Part shown: in pieces, positions 1 through 5,255 of the stretch
Layout of the letters: each line of letters begins with the position of its first letter
Numbering within the stretch: the first letter of the stretch is position 1
Assembly: GCA_028290765.1 (NCBI GenBank)
Contig: JAQGJF010001017.1
Location: 1-6,886, forward strand
Reading direction: 5' to 3'
Source: Tardiphaga sp.
GTDB lineage: Bacteria; Pseudomonadota; Alphaproteobacteria; Rhizobiales; Xanthobacteraceae
Length of the DNA stretch: 6,886 nucleotides
The notes under the pieces: model-generated
Told to the model about the DNA's origin: nothing
Database searches by the model: none
The model's input: only the letters and a program-made list of their open reading frames with translations
Translations under genes and position numbers: made by a program

Positions 1-1
1 C

Positions 2-2143
2 AAGCCCGCCGATCCGCGGGTGGTCGAATTCTGCGAGAACGGCGCCAAGGCCACCACCTGGGAAATCACCAGCAAGCGCGTCACGCCCGAATTTTTCGAC
101 CGGCATACCGTCACCGAGCTCGAGGCATGGGACGATCATAATCTCGAAAACGCCGGCCGGCTCACGCATCCGATGCGGTGGGATGCCGCAACCGACAAAT
201 ACCTGCCGGTCGAATGGAGTGTCGCGTTTGCGGAAATCGGGCGCGAGTTGCAGGCTCTGGCACCCGATAGCGCGGTTTTCTATGCGTCGGGACGCGCATC
301 GCTCGAAACCGCGTTCATGTATGGGCTGTTCGCGCGGGCCTACGGCAACAACAACCTGCCGGACAGCTCCAACATGTGCCATGAGACCACCTCGGTAGCG
401 TTGCCCGAAAGCATCGGCGTTCCCGTTGGCACCTGTACGCTGGACGATTTCGCCAGGACCGATTGCATTTTCTTCTTCGGGCAAAACGTCGGTACCTCGA
501 GTCCGCGGATGTTGCATCAGCTGCAGGAGGCGGCGAAACGCGGCGTGCCCATCGTCACGTTCAATCCCCTGCGCGAACGCGGACTGGTCGAGTTCGCCAA
601 TCCGCAGTCACCCGCCGAAATGCTGTTCAAGTCGCCGACCCGCATCTCGTCGCAGTATCACCAGGTCAGGACCGGTGGTGATACCGCGGCGATGATGGGG
701 ATCGCCAAGGCGCTGCTCGATCTGGATGAGCGCGCGCAAAAAGCCGGGCGAGACCCGGTGCTCGACCACGGCTTCATCCGCGAGCACACTCACGGCTTCG
801 AGGAATTCGCCAGCGCGGCGAAAGCAACGCAGTGGGACCAGATCGAGCGCCGCTCGGGATTGACCCGCGGGGCCATCGAAGCGGCGGCGGAAGTCTACAG
901 CCAGGCCAAATCGGTGATTTTTATCTACGGCATGGGTCTGACGCAGCACAAGAAAGGCGTCGAGACCGTCCAGACCATGGTCAACCTCGCATTGATGAAA
1001 GGCAACATCGGGCGTCCGGGCGCCGGCATCTGTCCTGTCCGCGGCCATTCCAATGTCCAGGGACAGCGAACCGTCGGGATCACCGAAAAGCCCGACAAGG
1101 TGCCGGGTGACAAACTGAAGGCGCTGTTCAGCATCGATCTGCCGAAAAACAAGGGCGTCAACACCGTCGAAGCATGTGAGAAAATACTGGACGGAAGCGT
1201 CCGCGCCATGGTGCAGCTCGGCGGCAACCTGGTCCGCTCGGTTCCCGAGCATCGCCTGATCGAACCGGCATGGCGAAAACTCCGGCTCACCGTGCAGATC
1301 CTCACCAAGCTCAACCGCAGCGCGCTGATCCACGGCGAGGTTTCCTACATCCTGCCATGCCTCGGCAGAATCGAGGTCGATCGCCAGGCCGGCGGGCCGC
1401 AGGCCGTATCCATGGAAGACAGCACCGGATGCATGCATGGTTCGCGAGGTCAGGTCGACCCTGCCAGTCCTCATTTGCTCTCGGAGCCGAAGATCGTGGC
1501 CGAACTCGCCAAGGCGGCGGCGCCGGGCCGCTCGACGGTTCCGTGGGATGAATGGGTCGCCGACTACGGCAAGATACGCGACGCCATCGCCGCGACCTAT
1601 CCGGAGATATTTCACGATTTCAATGCGCGGCTGGGGGAGCCGGGCGGCTTTCACCGCCCGCTCGGCGCGCGCAAGCGCGAATGGGCAACCGAAACCGGCA
1701 AGGCCAACTTCATCACGCCGGCGTCGCTGGTCACCGATATCGATGTGCCCGACGAAGACCGCGACGTGGTCCAGCTCATCACCCTGCGCAGCAACGGACA
1801 GTTCAACACCACGATCTACAATTACGATGATCGCTTTCGCGGCATCTATGGCTCGCGCCATGTCGTGCTGATGCACCGCAACGACATCGACCGGTTCGGT
1901 TTGCAGGAGGGAGCGTTGGTTTCCCTGAGCACCGCGGTGAATGACGGCGTGACGCGCAAGGTCGAAGGCTTCCGGGTCGTGACTTATGATATTCCGGAAG
2001 GCTGCATTGCCGGTTATTACCCGGAATGCAATCCGCTGATCCCGCTGTGGCATCACGCCGAGAAAAGCAAGGTTCCGGCGGCGAAAGCAATTCCCGTAAA
2101 GGTCAAGCGCGACGGCGAAGCATCGACTTCGTCCATCCAGTGA
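2..2143 (+). CDS. FdhF/YdeP-family molybdopterin oxidoreductase, 5'-truncated by the window edge
   Basis: The protein matches from memory, almost end to end, the E. coli YdeP family (formate-dehydrogenase-like alpha subunit, bis-MGD molybdenum enzyme). The frame is open to the first bases of the window. The GTG at 20 is an internal codon: the conserved CENGAKA stretch that follows lies roughly 60 residues into YdeP, so about that many residues, including the N-terminal CxxC-type cysteine region, are missing to the left. Numbering from that GTG, the SNMCHETTS motif places Cys120 at the usual molybdenum-ligand position. The stretch around 328-348 (GNIGRPGAGICPVRGHSN) is the cofactor-binding signature, and a molydop-binding C-terminal domain spans about 585-695. 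There is no Tat or Sec signal in the visible part, and the family is normally cytoplasmic. The physiological substrate is not established; E. coli YdeP is linked to acid resistance. The family is certain and the substrate unknown. A small orphan gene follows after 39 nt and is probably co-transcribed. Confidence 0.95.
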   Translation, partial: KPADPRVVEFCENGAKATTWEITSKRVTPEFFDRHTVTELEAWDDHNLENAGRLTHPMRWDAATDKYLPVEWSVAFAEIGRELQALAPDSAVFYASGRASLETAFMYGLFARAYGNNNLPDSSNMCHETTSVALPESIGVPVGTCTLDDFARTDCIFFFGQNVGTSSPRMLHQLQEAAKRGVPIVTFNPLRERGLVEFANPQSPAEMLFKSPTRISSQYHQVRTGGDTAAMMGIAKALLDLDERAQKAGRDPVLDHGFIREHTHGFEEFASAAKATQWDQIERRSGLTRGAIEAAAEVYSQAKSVIFIYGMGLTQHKKGVETVQTMVNLALMKGNIGRPGAGICPVRGHSNVQGQRTVGITEKPDKVPGDKLKALFSIDLPKNKGVNTVEACEKILDGSVRAMVQLGGNLVRSVPEHRLIEPAWRKLRLTVQILTKLNRSALIHGEVSYILPCLGRIEVDRQAGGPQAVSMEDSTGCMHGSRGQVDPASPHLLSEPKIVAELAKAAAPGRSTVPWDEWVADYGKIRDAIAATYPEIFHDFNARLGEPGGFHRPLGARKREWATETGKANFITPASLVTDIDVPDEDRDVVQLITLRSNGQFNTTIYNYDDRFRGIYGSRHVVLMHRNDIDRFGLQEGALVSLSTAVNDGVTRKVEGFRVVTYDIPEGCIAGYYPECNPLIPLWHHAEKSKVPAAKAIPVKVKRDGEASTSSIQ

Positions 2144-2182
2144 GGAAAGCGTAAAATATCAAGCTGTCAGGAAAGGAAAAAA

Positions 2183-2380
2183 ATGACCGCGCTCGACGTC
2201 CAACGTCTTCTGGGCCATGCCGTTTTTACGCACTGGTCCAGTTTGCCTCGCGATGTTCAGGAGCTCTTGTTCGACGCCGCCGTGCCCGGCGAAGGCCCTC
2301 ATCGGATCGACATGGCGACGATCCTGCACGATCATCATCTGAGAACGGCGCACCCTCCCAAGCCGACCAGACTGGCTTAG
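2183..2380 (+). CDS. small conserved-looking hypothetical protein downstream of the YdeP-type gene (65 aa)
   Basis: The ATG at 2183 is preceded by a purine-rich Shine-Dalgarno tract (AAGGA at 2173-2177, 5 nt spacing), and the frame ends in TAG. The 65-aa product has no signal peptide or membrane segment. It begins with an amphipathic, Leu/Val-rich part (TALDVQRLLGHAVFTHW), has an acidic middle, and ends in a His-rich and Pro-rich tail (HDHHLRTAHPPKPTRLA). I do not recognise a named domain. The strong ribosome binding site and the 39-nt distance from the oxidoreductase stop codon, with no visible terminator between, argue for a real gene translated from the same mRNA. The His cluster (HDHH, residues 49-52) could bind a metal, but that is only a guess. 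Confidence 0.72.
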   Translation: MTALDVQRLLGHAVFTHWSSLPRDVQELLFDAAVPGEGPHRIDMATILHDHHLRTAHPPKPTRLA

Positions 2381-2453
2381 ACCTGAGCGCCGGTTGAGCA
2401 AAACGTTGACGCGTGGCGCGGCGAGGCGGCCGCTCGATCGGGTGGGCGTATGT

Positions 2454-2672
2454 TCAGTGAACGATGTCGAGCGGCAGCCGAGAGATCTCTTCCCCCTCTG
2501 CATTCGTCACCAGAATGGCGAAGTGCCTGTTCTTCAGTTCGGGACGCTCTTCGCGAAGCCGCCGCACGATAGCTTCAGCGATGTCCATCGCCGTGGTGTC
2601 ATCCGGCGCTTCGGCGCCGCCTTCGTCCGCGACGGTTCTGGAATCGATCAGGTCGAAGTGGTAGCGCGGCAT
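2454..2672 (-). CDS. DUF6894 family protein (72 aa)
   Basis: The product opens with MPRYHFDLIDSRTVADEGG and continues with an acidic loop, a helix (AMDIAEAIVRRLREE) and a closing beta hairpin (HFAILVTNAEGEEISRLPLDI). This is the pattern of DUF6894, a family of very small proteins present in many copies in Bradyrhizobium-type genomes and without known function. The reading frame is open far upstream, to 3191, but homology begins at this Met and the upstream part lies antisense to another gene, so the ATG at 2672 is chosen. Its ribosome binding site is poor. It converges with the small gene ending at 2380, leaving 73 nt between them. No membrane segment is seen, so it is probably cytoplasmic. 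Confidence 0.85.
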   Translation of the reverse strand: MPRYHFDLIDSRTVADEGGAEAPDDTTAMDIAEAIVRRLREERPELKNRHFAILVTNAEGEEISRLPLDIVH

Positions 2673-2701
2673 GCAGGCATCCGTCGGCGTGGAGACACAG
2701 A

Positions 2702-2732
2702 ATAATACGGCGCTGGCCGTTGTTGGTTTCAA
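2702..2732 (-). promoter_or_regulatory. possible promoter of the DUF6894 gene
   Basis: On the minus strand TTGAAA (2732-2727) and TATTAT (2707-2702) are separated by 19 nt, long but tolerable for a housekeeping promoter, and lie about 30 nt upstream of the start codon. The same stretch can be read as a degenerate EcfG site (GAAAC, 16 nt, CGTA), with two departures from consensus. The sequence does not decide between the two readings. Confidence 0.28.
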
Positions 2733-2781
2733 GCGACGGCAGAGGATCCGCATGTATCTTGCGTGTTTGCAATTCACCACG

Positions 2782-2887
2782 CTGGAGGGCGGACGTACCC
2801 CTCCGGTGGAGACGGAGAGGCCTTGAAGGCGCAAGTATGCAGTATGTTCGAGCCCTCCTCGAGTATCCTTCGAGGCCTCTCTCCGTC
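2782..2887 (+). ncRNA. candidate structured RNA: two adjacent hairpins in the 2673-3035 gap
   Basis: The first hairpin pairs 2782-2789 with 2799-2806 (GGAGGG against CCCTCC at its core) around a 9-nt loop. The second pairs 2811-2829 with 2867-2887: GACGGAGAGGCCTTGAAG against CTTCGAGGCCTCTCTCCGTC, broken only by a 2-nt bulge. Its loop contains a further small hairpin, TCGAG/CTCGA at 2848-2862. Both main stems contain one pair that is G-U in a plus-strand transcript but A-C in a minus-strand transcript, which favours plus-strand RNA. No U-tract, promoter or known RNA family was recognised. It could be a small RNA, a long leader of the 3036 gene, or the remnant of an inverted-repeat element. Confidence 0.33.
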
Positions 2888-2988
2888 GGGCCCCGTGATC
2901 CATTTGGGAAGCCTTCGCATCGGGCGATTCGGTGTCTACCGTCACCTGCCGCGCCTCGGTGCAGTTGCTGGCTCCAGCGCCGATAGGA

Positions 2989-3013
2989 GGAACCTCGCTC
3001 GAGATTCGGCGTT
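2989..3013 (+). promoter_or_regulatory. EcfG-type general stress promoter upstream of the 3036 gene
   Basis: GGAAC (2989-2993) and CGTT (3010-3013) are exact matches to the two halves of the alphaproteobacterial EcfG consensus, with a 16-nt spacer in the accepted 16-17 range. Transcription would begin around 3019-3022, just before the AGGAGG ribosome binding site at 3025-3030 and the ATG at 3036, giving a very short leader. The position and orientation are those expected of a working promoter. Confidence 0.7.
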
Positions 3014-3035
3014 TGTCATCGAACAGGAGGCTGTT

Positions 3036-3254
3036 ATGGGCTTGGCAGAATACGAGGTTGTTGCGAACGGGAAGGCCTGGAGCGTTCTCCATGATGGCCG
3101 GGCGGAAAATGACTACGCCACCAAGGAAGCCGCGTTCGAAGCCGCGGTCGCCGCGGCGTCGCTCGCGATCCGCGAGGGCCACGAAATCCATGTCAGCGCG
3201 CCGGGCCGTGAGGCCGGAAACAAGACCGCGCTCGGCGCGGTGGATCCGCGATAA
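3036..3254 (+). CDS. DUF2188-like small protein, predicted general stress gene (72 aa)
   Basis: The ATG at 3036 follows a perfect AGGAGG (3025-3030, 5 nt spacing), which fixes the start although the frame is open further upstream. The product (MGLAEYEVVANGKAWSVLHDG...) has a beta strand with a conserved-type Trp (W15), a turn, a long Ala-rich helix (YATKEAAFEAAVAAASLAI, 27-45) and a final strand (GHEIHV), then a charged tail. This beta-beta-alpha-beta order and the W-x-V and T-K-E-A-A patterns resemble DUF2188 proteins. I am not certain it would score in that family. It has no signal or membrane segment. The EcfG-type promoter just upstream suggests induction by general stress. The next gene starts 15 nt after its stop. 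Confidence 0.82.
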   Translation: MGLAEYEVVANGKAWSVLHDGRAENDYATKEAAFEAAVAAASLAIREGHEIHVSAPGREAGNKTALGAVDPR

Positions 3255-3269
3255 TACTGGTCACCGGAC

Positions 3270-3569
3270 ATGGACGCACGAGAGATGCAGGCCAACAAGC
3301 AGCAGGAAGGCCGTGCCGAACAGGCGAGGGGATTGTCGGAAGCCATCGCGCGCGACATAGAGAGCCGCCGCCTCGATGCGCAGGTGACGTACAAGGGCGA
3401 AGCCTTCGACGTCTTGCGCGGCGACGAAAAGGTCACGATTACAGCCAACGCGGACGGGAGCTTCACCATCGATGCCGTGTCCCAGGGTATCGGCTCCGGC
3501 AACGAAAAACAGTCGGCTCAGCAGATCAGGGACGCCATGACGACCTGGTTGACCGGGGCCAGGCACTGA
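3270..3569 (+). CDS. hypothetical protein, 99 aa, charged N-terminal helix and beta-rich C-terminus
   Basis: No family is recognised. Residues 1-35 are highly charged and Gln-rich and predicted helical (DAREMQANKQQEGRAEQARG...). Residues 36-70 look like a beta sheet (AQVTYKGEAFDVL, KVTITANADGSFTIDAV), and a Gly-rich turn and final helix end the protein. It is soluble and unlikely to be exported. The ATG at 3270 has a weak ribosome binding site; an in-frame ATG at 3285 preceded by CGAGAG is an alternative start that would remove five residues. It lies 15 nt after the DUF2188-like gene and would be the second gene of an EcfG-driven transcript. Its stop codon lies inside the first copy of an 11-bp tandem repeat. 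Confidence 0.75.
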   Translation: MDAREMQANKQQEGRAEQARGLSEAIARDIESRRLDAQVTYKGEAFDVLRGDEKVTITANADGSFTIDAVSQGIGSGNEKQSAQQIRDAMTTWLTGARH

Positions 3570-3597
3570 CGACGAACTGACGACGAACTGACGACAC
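3565..3597 (+). repeat. 11-bp tandem repeat, three copies, spanning a stop codon
   Basis: ACTGACGACGA occurs at 3565-3575 and 3576-3586, with a third copy at 3587-3597 ending in AC instead of GA. Each copy carries a TGA in the phase of its own position. The first supplies the stop of the 99-aa gene, and the third closes the frame upstream of the patatin gene. It looks like a replication-slippage expansion in the 49-nt spacer between the two genes. Confidence 0.85.
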
Positions 3598-3618
3598 ACT
3601 TCTTGTGACGGTGAGATC

Positions 3619-4614
3619 GTGGTATCGGCGGACCCCTTGACGCGCTCGACGGTGGCGCTGGTGTTTTCCGGCGGTCTTGGCTTGGCGTCTTATCATGCCG
3701 GTGTCCATCAGGCGTTTGCGGAGGCAGGCCTGCCACTGGACTGGGTGGCGGGATCGTCTTCGGGTGCAGTCACCGCCGCCATTATCGCCGGCACCGGCGC
3801 CGAGGCCCGTCAGGTCGGCTTGCGGTCATTCTGGAATATGGCGGGACGGCCGCGCGCGGAACAGCATCCATGGCGCCACCTCCAGGGCTGGATGAACGCG
3901 GTGCGAACCCACCTGGTCGGCGCCCCCGGCCAGTTTCATCCGCGGATCCCGGCGATGGATACGCTTTCGTTTCGCAGCCTTTACGACCTCACGCCGATGC
4001 GCGAGCGGTTGAACGCGCTGATCGATTTCGGCCGGCTCAACAGTGGAGAGATCCGGATATCGGTGGCGGCAACCGACGTCGAAACCGGCGATCCCGTGAT
4101 CTTCGATTCAGCAAGGCACGTCATCGCAATGGATCATCTGCTGGCGAGTTGCGGCTTCCTGCCCGAATTTGCGCCGGTGGAAATCGCGGGCCGGATGCTG
4201 GTGGACGGTGGTTTCTCCGTCAACGCGCCGTTCGATGCCATTCTCGCCGAAGATACGCCGCGAGGCTTGCGGCTGTTCGTCATCGACCTCTATGCGCGGG
4301 ATGGATATCGGCCCCGCACTCTGGAGGGCGCCGCTGAACGCAAGAACGACCTGTTGTTCGGCAACCAGACCTATTTGCGGCTCAAGGATCAGTTGGCGCT
4401 GAGGCGGTGTCGACGGCCCGAATGCCGCGACGAGACGTTCTTGTTGAGTTACCGGTCGGGCGCGGCGGAACCGGGACCGGAGAAGTCCTTTAACTTTTCC
4501 GACGCCGCGATCGCGGAACGATGGAACGCCGGCTTTCTCGACATGCAGGCTGCGTTGACGGAAAGCCGGCCGGAAGTTGGCGGCATTCGAACGATCCGTC
4601 GAAACACCGCCTGA
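3619..4614 (+). CDS. patatin-like phospholipase family protein (331 aa)
   Basis: This is a predicted serine acyl hydrolase of the patatin family, which cleaves acyl chains from phospholipids or other lipids. All signature parts are present: the Gly-rich oxyanion loop SGGLGLASYHAG (17-28), the nucleophile elbow G-S-S-S-G (45-49, nucleophile Ser47), the LASCGFLPEFAPVEI stretch (175-189), and the catalytic Asp196 in VDGGFSVNAP. The Ser-Asp dyad is therefore complete. Residues 255-331 are a tail outside the core, with two close Cys residues (RRCRRPEC). No signal peptide or membrane segment is seen, so it is probably cytoplasmic or peripheral. The start is GTG at 3619, the only start codon between the upstream stop at 3589 and the oxyanion loop region that fits. 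GGTGAG lies 3 nt before it, a short spacing. It follows the 99-aa gene by 49 nt on the same strand, so it may share the EcfG-driven transcript. The real lipid substrate cannot be inferred. Confidence 0.93.
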   Translation: MVSADPLTRSTVALVFSGGLGLASYHAGVHQAFAEAGLPLDWVAGSSSGAVTAAIIAGTGAEARQVGLRSFWNMAGRPRAEQHPWRHLQGWMNAVRTHLVGAPGQFHPRIPAMDTLSFRSLYDLTPMRERLNALIDFGRLNSGEIRISVAATDVETGDPVIFDSARHVIAMDHLLASCGFLPEFAPVEIAGRMLVDGGFSVNAPFDAILAEDTPRGLRLFVIDLYARDGYRPRTLEGAAERKNDLLFGNQTYLRLKDQLALRRCRRPECRDETFLLSYRSGAAEPGPEKSFNFSDAAIAERWNAGFLDMQAALTESRPEVGGIRTIRRNTA

Positions 4615-4622
4615 CAGGATTT

Positions 4623-4639
4623 TGGCCGCACAGCGGCCA
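4623..4639 (+). terminator. hairpin just after the patatin gene, possible terminator
   Basis: TGGCCGC and GCGGCCA form a perfect 7-bp G+C-rich stem around a 3-nt loop, starting 8 nt after the patatin stop codon. There is no U-tract on either strand, so it is not a classical intrinsic terminator. It could still end or stabilise the transcript, as U-poor hairpins often follow genes in high-G+C genomes. Confidence 0.35.
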
Positions 4640-4700
4640 GTCTGGAACCATTGGGGCCGCTGACCTTTATGCCGATACATTCCACTATGGACATCGGATC

Positions 4701-4868
4701 ATGGATCAACTTCCTCTCTGGGTATGGGTCGCCGGCGTCGTCGTCCTCGGCCTTGTCATCGCTTTCGGCATCATCAAATCCGGGCAACGGACGCGCCGGG
4801 AGAAAACGTTGACCGAAAGTGCGACCAAGGATCTGTACCGCCGAGAGGATCGGTCCGCCTCGTCCTGA
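4701..4868 (+). CDS. small single-pass membrane protein (55 aa)
   Basis: The product MDQLPLWVWVAGVVVLGLV... has one strongly hydrophobic segment (about residues 5-25), followed by a basic stretch (KSGQRTRREK) and a charged tail. By the positive-inside rule the N-terminus would face the periplasm and the tail the cytoplasm. No named domain is recognised. The ATG at 4701 is chosen because the hydrophobic segment starts right after it; the frame is open upstream but the preceding codons overlap the end of the patatin gene out of frame. The ribosome binding site is weak (CGGA). It is likely a real small membrane protein of the kind common in Bradyrhizobium-type genomes. Confidence 0.62.
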   Translation: MDQLPLWVWVAGVVVLGLVIAFGIIKSGQRTRREKTLTESATKDLYRREDRSASS

Positions 4869-4947
4869 AGGGGTTCGAGGGCGGCGGCTGGCTGCCTCGG
4901 CCTCCGGGATCACCTCCATCACCAAGGCGGAGTTCGGCCGGAACATT

Positions 4948-5196
4948 TCAAGATGCGGCACTCGTCCCGAGGTCCCGGGGCGCTTCCGCTTCGTTCTGCG
5001 CCGGGTCCTCGCCCGGGTCGGCATGGCAGGGCTTGATCTGGTAGCCATTGTCGAGCACCAGCTGTGGTTCGTCGGCTTCCTCTTCCGAAGTATTATCCAC
5101 CACCAGGCCGGTGTCCTTCGCATGCCGCCAGACGTCGTCCTCTGTCGGATAGGCTTTGCTGACTTTGGCGTGCTTGTCGAATAGCGCATATGGCAT
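4948..5196 (-). CDS. hypothetical protein, acidic, predicted general stress gene (82 aa)
   Basis: No named domain is recognised. The first 60 residues look folded (MPYALFDKHAKVSKAYPTEDDVWRHAKDTGLVV..., then QLVLDNGYQIKPC), with an acidic loop EEEADE in the middle. The last 25 residues are disordered-looking and rich in Asp, Glu, Ala and Pro. A single Cys next to His (57-58) is notable. The start is well defined: AGGAG on the minus strand (5207-5203) lies 6 nt before the ATG. An exact EcfG-type promoter lies upstream at 5240-5215, so it is very probably an independently transcribed stress gene. It converges with the small membrane protein gene, leaving 79 nt with no convincing terminator. Confidence 0.82.
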   Translation of the reverse strand: MPYALFDKHAKVSKAYPTEDDVWRHAKDTGLVVDNTSEEEADEPQLVLDNGYQIKPCHADPGEDPAQNEAEAPRDLGTSAAS

Positions 5197-5214
5197 GGCG
5201 ATCTCCTGCCTCGA

Positions 5215-5240
5215 AACGCGATCGATTGGGATGTGGTTCC
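5215..5240 (-). promoter_or_regulatory. EcfG-type general stress promoter upstream of the 82-aa gene
   Basis: On the minus strand GGAAC (5240-5236) and CGTT (5218-5215) are exact matches to the EcfG consensus with a 17-nt spacer. The start codon is 19 nt downstream of the -10 element, with a good ribosome binding site between them. The site lies in the 59-nt gap after the glycosidase stop codon, so the small gene need not depend on readthrough from it. Confidence 0.75.
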
Positions 5241-5255
5241 TGACCGCCGATCGGT

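Noticed and set aside
608..2056. 482-codon open frame on the minus strand opposite the oxidoreductase gene
   Set aside because: It is antisense to an unmistakable conserved gene, and its translation has the Arg/His/Asp-rich look of a shadow frame in high-G+C DNA.
2673..3191. Upstream extension of the DUF6894 frame to a 245-aa protein
   Set aside because: The family begins at MPRYHF; the extension runs through the intergenic hairpins and antisense to the 3036 gene, with no recognisable domain.
4644..4668. GGAAC upstream of the small membrane protein gene as a further EcfG promoter
   Set aside because: The bases at 16-17 nt are CTTT/TTTA and not CGTT, so the -10 element does not match well enough.
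4876..4899. CGAGG/CCTCG hairpin between the converging 4701 and 4948 genes as a terminator
   Set aside because: The stem is only five pairs with a 14-nt loop and no U-tract on either strand.
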